This document shows positions 24,401 to 36,245 of a DNA stretch of 64,000 nt, in pieces. The notes beneath the pieces were generated by a model that did no database searches, had not been told where the DNA came from, and saw only the letters and a program-made list of their open reading frames with translations. The DNA comes from Leptasterias polaris (Eukaryota > Echinodermata > Asteroidea > Forcipulatida > Asteriidae). The stretch's first letter is position 1; every line of letters starts with the position of its first letter. The stretch is taken from positions 992,001 through 1,056,000 of the forward strand of contig JAZGTN010000027.1 of assembly GCA_037783415.1 (NCBI GenBank), written 5' to 3'. A program made the translations under genes and the position numbers.

Positions 24401-25462
24401 GTCTGAAACTGGGATCCAGATCTTCGGAGGTAAGTTATCGATTCCAAGGAGCTTTGGGAACAGCATCTTCAGTGGAAGAAAGGTATGAGGAACCATAGAG
24501 CAATTTATTTTATTTGAAGCAAAATACAGCCTTTTTGTTTACCAGGCAGACTTTTAAAAAGTCTGGATTCAGATAAAAGTCTTAAGATTTCTCATCGCTG
24601 ATGTACAAATGTACTTTAATGACTTCATTCCCATATTATAAAAGAAAATGTGGGTTCTCACTTCTCACATTCCATATTTGGCCAGAACATAAAAATGTTG
24701 GGGAGTAAGTAAGAGCAGCAGCTGGCTTCAAAGAACAGCGGTAATGTTTATTTATGCTCTGTACCAAAACACATTGCACTCCTACAGTACACTGTTAATG
24801 ACACAGCCATACACCAGTCTCCCAGGCTGTATACAAATCCAGCAGTAACTGTGTAGGTCTGCCAAACAAGCCTGTGGCAGTCTCCTTTTTTTATCCCGTG
24901 GAAATTCCACAGGAATTCAGAGAGGTTGAGAGGGAAAAATCATGAAATAACAAACAGCCTTGAAGGATAGACTGATACCAGCACATAAATAGCAACTCAT
25001 TCTCTTCTCAGCCCAAGCACAATGCTCTGGGCTGTCCTGGCTCTGAGTGTGTGTGATACATCTCCTACTGCTAAGATATGTTGGTCAGAGAAAGGAGTTT
25101 AATGTGAGTGAACTGGGCCACTCAAGTCCTGTCTGGGCCCTTGAATAAATACTGTAGTGTTTTATTTATCCAACACAGCTAAGAAAACCACAGCAATACA
25201 TCATCTGATGATTTAATGATTTAAAAGGAATACAACAATCAAGGAATTTACATCGATTCAGATTAGGTCTTCTTAGTTTTCTTCAGAAAACATATCAGTT
25301 CATTTCAAGGAATTACTAATATTACATACATTCATTTTGAATAAACAACCCCTGTAATTCATGCCGATTCAAAAGAAGAAAAAAAGAAGATAATTTGTAC
25401 GTAAAAACCAACATCGAGATTTGAAACTTTGCATAGTATGGTAAAAACCAACCTACTAGTAC
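21425..25462. other. No gene seen; presumed intron
   Basis: About 4 kb without a recognised exon. It contains a 15-base C run at 23979-23993. The interval 24880-25150 is relatively GC-rich and non-repetitive and could be a conserved non-coding block. Confidence 0.4.
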
Positions 25463-26317
25463 TAAAGCCCTGTTCGCATTGGACTTAATTTGGGTAAACT
25501 AACCGAGCAAATGGGCAACTTAACCATTTTAAGTCCAAAGCGAACAGCCCAGGAAGTTTCCCTCCCAGGTAACTTACCCGACCCGAATGGGTAGTTTAAC
25601 CGAGCCACGTCTGCCCGGTTAAATTGACCAGGTCAGTTTAACCGAGCCGAAAAGTCCAGTGCGAACGCGATCAGGGTAAAAGCCGTCCCGGTAAAAACAG
25701 GCCTGTGAGTGGACTCTAAAAAAAAGAGCTGAAACACTACATGATGTAAGAATGATCGTGGAACGTCAAGTGAGCGCGCGTAACGCATTTACGCTGGTCT
25801 AATTGGGGCACGCCATTGATCCAGTAACTAGGCTTATTTCACATTATTGTAGTTGTACATTATTGTTGCCAAGCATATATACATGATATAAGGCCAAAAA
25901 GTAAAAAAAACTTTTTTTTTACGAAAAAAAAAATCGGAAATAAAAAATCGGGGAAAAAAAGCAAGCGGATATCCGCTTTAAAGCGGAGATCTCACAGGCC
26001 TGTAAAAAGCAAAATCCGGTCCCCCGATCTACCCGCTGTGCCACGTGATCGTGTGATGACACGTCGTACACACGCAATTGTTTACACGGACGGAAGCTCG
26101 GTTGCACTCATCGCATTCTCACTGTCATGCACCCTGGTCAAAGGTCACTGCGATAGCGCCCTCTTGTGTTTGTCTTAAGTTAGTCGGTATAGCTTTACCG
26201 ATCGCGTCAGTTAGTTTACCCACGTCATTAATCCAAGTGCGGACGCTGGTAAGTTTCCCCTTTTGGAATGTTAACCACTGTCTCGGTAAAACATTAATCC
26301 AATGCGAACATGGCTTA
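25463..26317. mobile_element. Non-autonomous DNA transposon, sister of 2543-3291
   Basis: Left end TAAAGCCCTGTTCGCATTGG and right end CCAATGCGAACATGGCTTA are complementary. The motif GTCCAATGCGAAC recurs inside, near 25535 and 25645. Ends and architecture parallel the 749-bp element at 2543, with G/C swaps in the motif. No clear target duplication and no credible coding frame. Confidence 0.65.
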
Positions 26318-26987
26318 AGGCTTGCAGTAACACCATGTACGAAAATAAATCTCTTATAACAACTAAACATTTCAATCAGAGTGCTCTGATCATCTTTAGG
26401 AGTAAGTGAGGCATTAAACTGTTATGAACGAAAGAGAAGACCAGCTTGAACAAAAATGGTAATGAGTGATCTGTGCTGAAATTCATTTAAAATGCCTTCA
26501 ATCAATAAGGAAATTGAGCTCACATGAGAGCAAACACTTTAATTGTAAAAAAAACCAAAACAATGGTTTGAATACCCTTCTCGGTGCTTTTCAGAAAGAT
26601 TCGAAAAAAGTCCTGTTATGCCATCACACTCCTGTTACGTCATCACACTGGTGTTATGTCATTTGTGGGAACTCTGTTTTGTATAGCCACTTTGTTGCAA
26701 TAACAAGGCAAACTCCCACAGATGACATCAAAGTATTGTCCTTTTTACGTCAATGGCAGAAGTGTAGCTAGTTTTTTCAAAACCTTGAGATTGGGGCCTA
26801 ATTGTTTTAGCTATGATTAGGAAAAATTAAGAGGCTTACAAGAATATTAAAACTTTAGCTACACGATATTAAAAACAAACACATTATAAACAAGTTTAAA
26901 TAGCATTCCCGTAAAAAATAAAAACACTCAAGTAGCTTTTTATGAAAGGTTTGTTTTGTTAGCAAAAAACTCTCGCCTGGTACTCAC

Positions 26988-27284
26988 ATATTATATTCAG
27001 CTCGGCTGGATCGCTTGTCTTGGTCTCACCAGAAACTGTATCCGTGGCAACACAACGGAACTCTCCAAGATCAAACATTCTGTCCACTCCTGTGATTCCT
27101 AATAAACCGGTACTGACCGTTCTTCGGTCATCATCGGTTATATCTTCACCATCCAGTGTCCATTTGAATTCAACGTTCGTGTCGTCGTCGACGGTGCATT
27201 GAAAGTTTGTGTTCTTTCCCTCTATGACATCCCTGCCAATTGGCTTGTCGACAAACTCAAATGATGAGGCTAATTTGGACGTAA
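26988..27284 (-). CDS. PTK7: PTK7-like receptor, exon with first Ig domain
   Basis: A 297-bp exon, phase 1 at both ends as usual for Ig-domain exons, with acceptor TCCTCCGCAG and donor GTGAGTACC. It encodes one Ig domain with core cysteine (NFQC), tryptophan (FKWTLDG) and second cysteine in VDRMFDLGEFRCVA, then SGE and NI near the end. From memory this pattern (WLLDG, RR, VDR..DSG.FQCVA, TGE, SFNI) is that of the first of seven Ig domains of vertebrate PTK7, a catalytically dead receptor kinase acting with Wnt/Frizzled partners in planar cell polarity. The next Ig exons are not visible to the left and should lie outside the window. Another Ig cell-adhesion receptor remains possible. Family fair, orthology moderate. 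Confidence 0.65.
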
Positions 27285-27606
27285 CTGCGGAGGACAAAAA
27301 CAGAAATGGACAAAAGGTTAAGATCACTTTAATACCAAGGTTCGTCACACTTGTAAATTGAATAAAATAATTGCAGAAAAAGTGAATGTTATTACATTCA
27401 ATTTGTGACAAATTCCACTTTTCAACCATTGCACTTCCTAAGCAGAAATTAGCAGGAAACCAGTTAAGAACCATTTACATCACATACATGTAGGCTACTA
27501 TTTTATTTTTGGCTGGTTACCTATAAATTGACATAATTGATATATTTTGAAATTTTGCTGTACATGTGTAGAGCTAGAGCAAGGGTGTGTCCAGTGAAAT
27601 GGTATT

Positions 27607-27624
27607 GGGGGGGGGGGGGGGGGG
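27607..27624 (+). repeat. G homopolymer, 18 bases
   Basis: An uninterrupted run of 18 G. It lies in the intron of a minus-strand gene, so the transcript carries C here. Confidence 0.95.
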
Positions 27625-27731
27625 TTCTAAAATTAAATCTCACTTTATGTTTATATCTAGGCATACACTACATCAACTGTTGCATGTAATCAAATGTACA
27701 TCTCCTGCCTGCATATGACTGATGTCCATAC

Positions 27732-27873
27732 CAGGCCTAGTTTTTCATCTTTGCGAGGGCAAGGCCATTTAATTTTTGGAAAGGGCACTTCCATTAGAAA
27801 ATATTAAAAGCTTATGAGACACTTTTAAAGTTGGCACCAAGGTCAAGAACAGAGTAACGAAATCTGTGGCCTG
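27732..27873. mobile_element. Hairpin element family A, decayed right end
   Basis: Starts CAGGCCTAGTTTTTCATC, with GCGAGGGCAAGGCCATTTAA and GGCACCAAGGTCAAGA. The right inverted end is degraded to CTGTGGCCTG. Confidence 0.55.
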
Positions 27874-28572
27874 TTACACTGATGAGCATCATAGTTTGTT
27901 TTTAAAGCACTTTGATGAGTTTATGGACAGCCAGCTGTACATGTCATTCTGAGATCTATGGATGATCCATATTATTTCGATCTTAATGCTTGGATTGTTT
28001 AATTGGAGAACAAGTATCACTTTCAGTTTTACACAGATCTTTTTTTCAAATAATCCAAGTCCACAAACATGAATGTAATCTTGCTATAATGGATTCGAAA
28101 AAACATTAACAACAAAACACACTGGTGCTTCAGCACATGATAATTGATTCTTTTAATCAGAACCAGCCAATTAAGAATTTCCTCGCTAGACGTAATCACA
28201 GTGAATAAAGCAGCCAGCCACACATCATATTATAATTAATAGTGAAACATTCCTCCCAGGCTCTCTAAGGCATACATTATAGTAAACATCTACACTGCCA
28301 ACACTCATTTACAGGGAGAGCAGGCAGCACAAGCAAGAAAACAGTTGCAAACTGTGCAGTGGTCTTTCACACTTTTCACCCCAAAACGATGTTGTTTATC
28401 CAAGGAACACCACTCTCTGCTGCTGACAGACAAAGCCTCCCAGACGACCCATTCAACCCTGTGGGCTCCTTTCATCAGTGGCTGGCAGAATATTCTGAGG
28501 CCCATTCCACATGGATGCAGCAGTCATGTAGTTTAGATTATTGACACCAATATGAGGGCTCAAGCTTGGCCG

Positions 28573-28625
28573 CATCTTTTGTTGTCTGTGAATATTTAAT
28601 TGAATGCAAATTACAACAAAGGATG
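28573..28625. promoter_or_regulatory. Candidate enhancer core: POU octamer between inverted SOX/TCF-like sites
   Basis: CATCTTTTGTTGT at 28573-28585 and ACAACAAAGGATG at 28613-28625 are a 13-bp inverted pair with one mismatch, each containing a SOX/TCF-like ACAAAG or CTTTTGT core. Between them lie ATTTAATTGA (homeodomain-like) and the exact POU octamer ATGCAAAT (28604-28611). The surroundings are non-repetitive. Function is inferred from motifs only. Confidence 0.35.
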
Positions 28626-28802
28626 CCGCTCTGCTGGGATGAAATGGGATGCCAGATGCTCCATGTGGTTGAGGACTATTGTCTGAGACTGAGCACTCAA
28701 TTCAACACCTCTCTGCTCTCTTCAGAGGAAGGTCCAGGATGAAGGTGACAAACCAAGCACTTTCTTAAAGATGTCCATTTACTTACAGGGGGTGTCCATT
28801 TG

Positions 28803-29512
28803 AGCCCGTTTCACACGAGCTTTCTAAACCATGGTCGTTGGGAACGAAATCGCATCGGTGTCATGAAACTGCAAATTTGCGTCGTGTGAAATTACCTGGG
28901 ACCCGCGTTATAAACAACCGGGATCAAGACCTCCTCCAAAAATCGCATCCCTGTTTAGAATCGCCAAGATCGGTCGTGTGAAACGACGCACGTTTATGAT
29001 ACCAAGGTCCCATGCGATCACACAACGATCACGCATGCGCAGCGGGAGAAATGTCGTTTGTTTGTTCGAGTATTCCTTCCTCCGTTAAAATGGCGTCGGT
29101 GGAAGAAATGTTCGTGTCGCAAATTATGTTAAGTTACCTTTGTTTTTGGATTTGGCATTTCCACTTTCCATCTCTGACAAAACACTTTCCGCTACATTCA
29201 TCTTCGGAGTTCGTCAGGAAACTGAGAATTCGCACGAAAAAGCAGAAATGTCGCGCCGAGAAAACGATCGATGGTACCCTACACGCATTTACGTAACATT
29301 AAACGGAACACCGACAGAGAACCAGCGAACTAATAAATAACCAATGATAACCTTTGACCCAATACGTAGCGAACTCACGAAAACGAGGGACGTTGGGAAC
29401 GCGAAGTGTCATCGTGTGAATGTTTGTCATGATATCGCACGCAACCTTTGGGACAGACAACTGGCGCCCAAAACGATGGACGTAAGTTTCCGATTCTCGT
29501 GTGAAAAGGGCT
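28803..29512 (+). mobile_element. DNA transposon with repeated TCGTGTGAAA motif
   Basis: A 710-bp element starting AGCCCGTTTCACACGAGC and ending CTCGTGTGAAAAGGGCT. The terminal core TCGTGTGAA recurs at about 28884, 28974 and 29409. It contains a start-codon frame (29090-29296) preceded by ACGCATGCGCAGCG, which resembles an NRF1-type promoter site. I infer a deletion derivative of an autonomous element. Superfamily unassigned; no clear target duplication. Confidence 0.65.
29090..29296 (+). pseudogene. Transposon ORF remnant starting MASVEEMFV
   Basis: Sixty-eight codons in the 710-bp element. The start context AAAATGGCG is good, the N-terminus MASVEEMFVSQI is plausible, and a basic stretch (VRKLRIRTKKQK) follows. 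A second overlapping frame (29140-29340) suggests a frameshift. No catalytic motifs are present. Probably a decayed transposase or DNA-binding accessory frame; the family is not identified. Confidence 0.3.
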
Positions 29513-29854
29513 TTAGTCATTTAAATCAAACACTCACAAGCGGGGCTTTGCTGGTTTGTTATTAATCAATGAAAAGAACTGAAGTCTACATTATGTAAAT
29601 GTACCAGTTTAAATGCTGTTCATTAATTTTTGCTATTAAGCAAACTGGATTTTTATTAAAAGAGTGTCATGTACATGTACATACAAGAAGTTCTAAATTA
29701 TTGTTTTGCTTCATGAGGTGTTAAAAGAAGTTATACAACTTCCAGAGATACTTGCACAAGACTTCTTACTGAAGGCGGTTGATGTTTTTTTCAAACACAT
29801 TTTGCATACACATTCTCTGAATGTAGGGTGTACTTAACATTGAAAAAGAGTAAA

Positions 29855-30160
29855 AATATAAATGTTCACAGATTTGCACACAACGTACACGTACATGGTA
29901 TAAAGATGGTCATGGTGGGAAACTCCCTTTGAAATAATTTTTGCTTGAAATGCAATAGTTGTTGCGAAATGAGTAAAACGAATAGGTTTGATCTTGCAAG
30001 TCCTAAACTGAATGCTAGAAAACAGTAAAAGAAATTAAGGTTTTTTCCACTTTACCAATTGAGCTTAAACTTTCACAAGGTTGTTATTTCATGTATATGT
30101 TGGGTAAAATTAAGTGTGGATTCTGGTCTTTGACAGTTACCAATTTTACACAAGTACTTT
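29855..30160. repeat. Family C-like repeat, uninterrupted relative of 17840-19625
   Basis: Shares AAATGTTCACAGATTT, GGTATAAAGATGGTCATGG, GAGTAAAACGAATAG, TTGAGCTTAAACTTTCACA and CTGGTCTTTGACAGTTACCA in the same order with the repeat split by the hAT element. It serves as the empty-site comparison. Confidence 0.65.
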
Positions 30161-30678
30161 AATGCTGTCATGAACAGGCCTTAAAAATATTACAATTAAT
30201 AAGTTATTGTTTTGTTTGAATAATGAGATAAGGGTCTCTGTATTGGGACACAAGAAGACACAAGGATGACCTCCCTATACACCACGCTGACTACATATAA
30301 TGCAAATCATATATTAATATTTATATTTAATATTTGTTTTACTCATCTAGGTTATTTCTATACACATAAAATATCTCTTTATCTGTGTGACAAGTTCAAC
30401 CACAGTTCAAAATGATTTGAAACCGCAAACATGAATTAAAAATCTTTAAAAGGAGAGCAGTGTCAGCAATTTTAACCCCCGTAAATAACTATTAATAGAA
30501 ACAAACCAGTTAAAATATGAACAAAAAATACATTGACTGTGGTTATTTTAATGGGTAACTTTTACCAAGTGTACAAATTTAGCTACTCATAGTCATATGT
30601 GATCACTATGAAATAAAGGGCTTCATATACTCATGGTCATGAAAAATGAATTTGAACATGTCAATAAAAGAAGATTTA

Positions 30679-30768
30679 GGGCTAAATAGCTCAGTTGGTA
30701 GAGCGCCGGCATGTTAATCCAGAGGTTGTTGGTTCAAATCTTGCTCTGGTATTTTCTTTGTTCAACCC
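30679..30768 (+). mobile_element. tRNA-Asn-like SINE, copy 2
   Basis: The head GGGCTAAATAGCTCAGTTGG, anticodon loop ATGTTAA (GTT) and B box GGTTCAAATC are followed by the family tail ATTTTCTTTGTTCAACCC. Acceptor-stem pairing is poor. A TTTTCCTTGTGGTTTATGATT segment lies just downstream, as near copy 1. Confidence 0.75.
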
Positions 30769-31006
30769 AAAATCATTAAAAATTATCAAGTCAGTTTTCC
30801 TTGTGGTTTATGATTTGATATCAATAAAAGAAGTAAGAAAAATATTCATTCACTTGATATGTGTACGTATTTAGTGATGTTTGGAGCTTCCGTGGTGTGG
30901 ATAGTAGGAAGTAATTACTGGAACAACCATGTGTAAATCTCTTCTGGGAGGAGTGCTGGCTCTGAAATGAGCCGTCGTTTGTGGTGTCAACATCAGTGTA
31001 CTGCTC

Positions 31007-31046
31007 GTCTTCAGGAGAAGACTAAGGTCTTCAGGAGAAGACTAAG
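31007..31046. repeat. Tandem duplication, 2 x 20 bp
   Basis: GTCTTCAGGAGAAGACTAAG occurs twice in exact tandem. Each unit contains the palindrome GTCTTC-AGGA-GAAGAC. Confidence 0.9.
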
Positions 31047-31062
31047 CAGTGTACAGGTAAAT

Positions 31063-31234
31063 CAGGCCTAGAATTTCATCTTGGAGAGGGCAAGGCCATT
31101 TTTCATTTTCAAGGGCATATCCATATAAATTATAACCATTGGAGAATCTGAAAGTCTATGGGAAACTTTTGAAGAGGCCCCAAGGCCTGTACCAGGGCAA
31201 CAGAGGCCATGGCCTCCATGCTGTTTCAGGTCTG
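31063..31234. mobile_element. Hairpin element family A
   Basis: CAGGCCTAGAATTTCATCTT at the left and GCTGTTTCAGGTCTG at the right, with GAGAGGGCAAGGCCATTTTT, GTCTATGGGAAACTTTTGAA and AACAGAGGCCATGGCCTCC inside. Confidence 0.65.
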
Positions 31235-32669
31235 GTACCTATAGTATGGTTTTATACAAATCATAACTTATAACAGACCACACAAGTAGGACATAAAAAA
31301 TATATAGGCCTATAAATAAATAAAACATTCAATGGAAGGCCAGCCATTTTTCCAAGCTTAACCATAATATTCATTAACGGAATGTGTCTGCACATGTTGA
31401 CATTAATCTCAAATCATTTGAGAAGGGTCTCTAACCCTAAGCAAGATATTCTACCAACCACACTATACAACAAGGTTCATAGAGGTTGACCATAAAGCAC
31501 AATGCAAACAGCGAGCCTTCCCAGAAAAGAAAAACCCTCAAGGAAAACAGACATTTCTGGAACTTTTTAAAGTTTCTTAAATCAGTAACTTAAAGACATT
31601 GTGAAACAATATCAATTAGCCTTTTTTTGGAGATATGGTGATCACATTACAGGTCACTATCTGGATTGGGAAAATCTGTTTAGACCAAACAGTGCAGTCA
31701 TTTTTTTTGTCCACCATATCTCAAAAAGGCCAATTCAAGTCATTAAATGATCAATTATTCATAAAGAAAACTTTATTGTGTAAAGTGTAAACAAAAAAAA
31801 TCAACATTGGCAGCGCAGTCAATGGCCATAGCTTTTAGCCGAAGTTGTTTGATTTGGAATAACAAAATAAATCTTATTTCTTATCATGGTGTAATAAAAC
31901 TATTCTCAGGCACACTCAAATGAAAAATATGGCCATAAAATAAACTTAATTACAGACTGCCAAGACTGATATTCCCAGAGAACTTTCAGTTTTAAAAGTT
32001 CAATACATTAATAACTTTGAGGAAGAAATCATGTTCTTCCTCAAAGAATGTTGACAGGAAGTAATTTGCAATACAAAGCACATTTTGTGCCACAAGGTCA
32101 ACCATCTGAACAATGCTTGTGGTGTAAAATGCTCCACACAGAGCACACACACTCCTGCATGCTGGCAGGTAATAACTGGAGAGACTTGTGATAAGTAAGT
32201 CCAATGTTCAGGCATCTATTATTTGATTGTGTCACCATAAAAACTGAGAAGTAAGTAAATACAGTCAGAGACTGTATATTTTAGTCAAATTTTTAAGCAT
32301 GGATGAGTTGCTTTGTAGTCCCACCTTTAGGGAAATTGCAGAAAAAAAGAACTGTAAGTGATTGTGTACAGCCCCATACACATGGCAATAAGCATGGAGC
32401 CCAACTCTTCAAAATTGTCCAAGACTGATCTAATCAATGAACCATTCTACTTATTCTTAGAAAATGAACTAAGTACAGACTCAAAGCATACTAAATAGGA
32501 TGGGAACAGCAGTGCTGTTTCCAAAGGAACATGTTCATTTTTGCACGAGGTGAACATTTACATTCACAAGCAGTTCAACTAATTACAATGGCCGTTGAAG
32601 ATTGCTTGTAATTTTAAAAATCCTTCCAATTTTTGCAAACTGTTCAGAGTATTGCATTGAATTACTTAG
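31235..32669. other. No gene seen inside intron 1
   Basis: AT-rich sequence without recognised exons or repeat families. Confidence 0.4.
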
Positions 32670-33140
32670 TAATAATAATAATAATAATAATAAAGAATAT
32701 TTATAGGGCGCCAAAATCAACCAAAATGAGGTGCTCAAGGCGCACAGGAGGGGAAAACCACACACAGCAAGGAAATAAGACAAATAGACCAATTACACAT
32801 AGGCGAGATTAAACAATGTGGTTTTCAACTTAATCTTGAAAGTATTGAGATTAGAAATGTTGCGGATTTGAAGAGGTAAATCATTCCAGAGTGTGGGTCC
32901 AGCATGGGAAAATGACCTATCGCCCCATGATTTACTACTCTTAGTAACCTGTAGCATGCATGTATTGGAAGATCGGAGAGATCGCACAGGACTATAAGCT
33001 TTAACCAAAGAAATGTTATATATAGGAGCAGAACCATTAATGCAATGAAAGATAAGCAACAGAAGTTTGAAAGTAATACGAGATTCGACTGGTAGCCAGT
33101 GTAGTGACTTCAGTAATGCCGATCCAATCTTTATCCTCTT
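32670..33140 (-). mobile_element. CR1/L2-type LINE, 3' end only
   Basis: On the minus strand, about 110 codons of the C-terminal end of a LINE reverse-transcriptase protein remain: LLKSLHWLPVESRITFKLLL, then the motifs SPVRSLRSSN, GDRSFSHAGPTLWNDLP and FKIKLKTTLF. Such a block ends the pol protein of CR1/L2/Jockey-group LINEs. It is followed by GGCGCCCTATAAATATTC and an ATT-repeat tail (32670-32693), the usual end of these elements. The element is truncated at its 5' end at about 33140, as is usual for incomplete reverse transcription. Polymerase and endonuclease are absent. Confidence 0.85.
32793..33140 (-). pseudogene. LINE reverse transcriptase C-terminal fragment
   Basis: The open part of the LINE copy, with no internal stop in its roughly 115 codons. 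A continuous frame suggests a fairly recent insertion. The frame stays open upstream to 33206, but that part no longer resembles the LINE protein. Confidence 0.75.
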
Positions 33141-34045
33141 AAAATGTGGAACTACTCTTATTAGTATTACTCCTGTGTGTTCAGCAACCACTGTGCATGA
33201 TGTCAATGATTACTCACACCACAGTCACCCCTCAACAATGCACTAATGAGCCTTGGTGTATTTTAGTCAGACAATACCACTGTGCTACAAGCATGAACCT
33301 GTACAGAGAGGAATGCTCATGCGCCTCACCATTTCACATTATTCTGCACCACTGTACATACAGCGAACGGCCAGAAACAGAACATCAGCGCAGCTGTTCT
33401 GTTTTACCAAACTGAGACTAGAAGCAGGGATGAAATTTGCTAATTGTGAAAATTCCTTAAAATGGCTTAGGAGTCTGGGTGCCCCCTTAGACCCGGTACC
33501 TCCAAGATGTTACATACAGGAGGTTTACAGAATCTGTGAAACAATACACTACAAGTTTGGACATAATGTGGACAGTTTTTCCCCCCTTTTTGTGTGACTA
33601 TTACTTCTTTCATAAAAATTTGAACAAGATTTTGAGAAAATCTTGAAATCGGGATTAGGAAAAATCTTGAAAAATCACGTGCCTGTAGAAAAGAAACCAG
33701 CCTGGCTCCTTTCTTATTCAAAAATTGGTCTCCTTCGATTGTGACTGAATTTTGAAATGACAGACTTTGACAATCTCAAAGGCACTTGGAACACCTGCAA
33801 CTGCAGAAACAAAATACTTTGTCACGAGTCACAGTGAGTGATCCTTGTAGTGATTTGAATTCCAATGCCTGAATAGGCAAATCAAAGGGAAACTTGCAAA
33901 CATCAACTGTGATGTGCAGGACACAACACAATTATTAAGTTGAATTGCAAATCTTCAGGACTGGAGGTTAAGATTCGTGACCCGCTTTTCTTGAAATAGA
34001 TAACGTTGAGGCACACATTACACTCAGTGTAAAATTTTACATAAA
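33141..34045. other. No gene seen inside intron 1
   Basis: Two overlapping plus-strand frames (33146-33597) are open for about 90-115 codons, but they have no recognisable domain and begin at the LINE junction, so I treat them as chance. Confidence 0.35.
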
Positions 34046-34212
34046 CAGGCCTGGAATTTCATCTCTGAAAGGGCAAGGCCATTTTGATTTTGCAAAGGGC
34101 ACTTGTATTGGAAAATCATAAAGTCTATGGGAAACTTTTGAAAGGGCACTAAGGCCAAGACCAGGGCAACGAAGGCCATGGCCTCCGTGGCCTCCGTGTA
34201 ATTCCAGGCCTG
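34046..34212. mobile_element. Hairpin element family A, well preserved
   Basis: Ends CAGGCCTGGAATTTCATC and AATTCCAGGCCTG are almost perfectly complementary, 167 bp in total. This copy is close to what I take as the family consensus. Confidence 0.75.
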
Positions 34213-36146
34213 CATATATGTCAAATTTGTCAGTAAACACAGCTTTATATGAACTTGTGTGCACATGTTAATTTTGTCCCCTTTAACACTTTATTTGTGA
34301 CAAGGTGCACTGGGAATCAACTTATATCGCTACAGAACAAATTCACCCAAACCATTAAATACTTAATTGTTAAATATCTCATAACAGAAATCCGGAGTTC
34401 CAGTACATTTCTTTTAATCTCATGCAAAATTCTGCTGTCTACTCATTCAATGGAGTCCCTCACAATTCTACCTCCATGGTACAACCAAGCTCACACAAAT
34501 GCCACCAACCACAGGTCCTTTCAAAGCGAAATAAAAATTACTGTTCACTGGCAAAATGGATGCATTCACCACAGTTTAACAGTATAAAGAGGCAAAGACA
34601 AACACAGCAACCCACTGCAAGCTATGGGGGGGTCAGCATTGTTCAGACAGTCAGCCAATGAGGGCATTGACATACTAAGCAAGCAGGAGAACAAAAGCCG
34701 ACACAGGGCTAAGTGAAGTCTAGTATGAGTCACTAGATATTACAGTCTGCCCTTAAAAGGGCTAGACTAGAATCTGCCTTTAAGAGGATTGTATTCTCAT
34801 CAGGGTTATCTGACACAAAGGTCGTATTTGTTTCTTTTACCATCAGTGGCAGAGCACTTGGGTTTCAGTCAAAATTCATACAAATTAAATTTTGGAAATA
34901 AGAAATCACTACATTTTACCACTCATTCAAAAACAACATTGTTGATACAACACAGGCCTAACTGCTTATTTTACATACATATGTAGTCTGTCAGTGTTTG
35001 AGTGATTTGACCCCATCTTATTTCAAAGAGGGTGCTACAATACAAAGAAGAATGCATGGCTTACAAAACCTACATGTATCGTCTAGGCCCTATTTGGAGA
35101 AAATTGAAAATTTATGACAAAAAGGTATCCTGAACTTGTAAATCGATACAACCAATTTGCAACCCTATCCTTTCAAAGTAAATTTAGGTTAGTATTCAAG
35201 AAGTAGGTTTTTTCAGCAATATGCACAAGAAAGGTACTCTGCCAACCAAATACTCTTTGATTTACAGGGAATACAAGGTGTAAATGATTAAATTGATGTA
35301 TCACTTCAATTTTTATGTTTTGTACATGATACGCTGATTTTGAGCCTATTCAAGACTCAAAATACGAACTGGACCACTTCACGGAAGAGAATGAGTCTAG
35401 TTATGGGACAGTAACCCCTAAACCAAATACAGTCCAGCAGTCTACTGGTTTCCCAATTTATACTTTCAAATTTTTACTAAATTTGTACTTCAGCTTTTCC
35501 ATTCAAAATTGTTTCCTAAACATTCAGCAACATATAAAAAAAGGAAGAATTATTTTAGGTTGTGCAACAACAACAAATCTGTCTGGTCAAGTGAAAATTA
35601 ACTTGATGGACAAAACAACTGAAAAGTCAGTTAATTCTTGTTTTAAATTACTGTGAGGAAACTACCTGGACTTGACTTTTCCTCTATATTTAGACTTCCA
35701 TGTTTAGAGTTCCTCCAATTTGAGTGAACGATGTTAAATATTGTGACTTCACTCGGGCTGTTTGACATTGCGAGTCTTGAATGTTTTTAAATTGGGCAAT
35801 GTTAGATTGCACTATTTTCCTCCTTAAAACAATGTTCATTTCGTGCGAACACTAGGTTTCAAAAAAAAATTGAAAATGCATATGACTTTACACAGTATCT
35901 TATAAGTTCCTTCTGTTTGCAAAAGAGTGGGCTTTGAAGTCAACAATAAAAAGATAAATTTAACCACTTCATGTCCAACATGAACACGATAGATTTTTTT
36001 AAAAATCTTTTTTTCCTGACTGTAAATCACGTCTATTTTTTATTTTCTCTTACAAGGATAGAGTACTGTAATGTATGGAATAACAAGACAAGACATGGTA
36101 AAACAGAACAGACTTTATATCTCTTGGATCTACACTAATCCAATAA
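34213..36146. other. No gene seen inside intron 1
   Basis: No exon or recognised repeat. Confidence 0.4.
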
Positions 36147-36245
36147 CAGGCTGATACTTCATTGAAGACAACAAGGCAATTTCCTGTGCCCTGATCATTG
36201 CCTTGTTGTCCTTTGAAATGCCAAATAGAAATTAGAATTTCTAAC
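36147..36245. repeat. Hairpin repeat family A2, fragment
   Basis: CAGGCTGATACTTCATTGAA, AAGGCAATTTCCTGTGCCCT, GATCATTGCCTTGTTGTCC and CTTTGAAATGCC follow the family order. The right end is missing. Confidence 0.55.

Noticed and set aside
1..26987. Further PTK7 Ig or kinase exons
   Set aside because: I looked on the minus strand for the C-W-DxGxYxC pattern and kinase motifs among the open frames and found none. The downstream exons probably lie outside the window, although short exons could have been missed.
28345..28544. Plus-strand frames reading DPFNPVGSFHQWLAEYSEAH
   Set aside because: Plausible composition but no recognised family or clear splice sites. Better explained for now as part of a non-repetitive, possibly conserved intronic block.
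33146..33597. Overlapping 89- and 114-codon plus-strand frames
   Set aside because: They begin at the LINE junction and show no protein-like features or exon signals.
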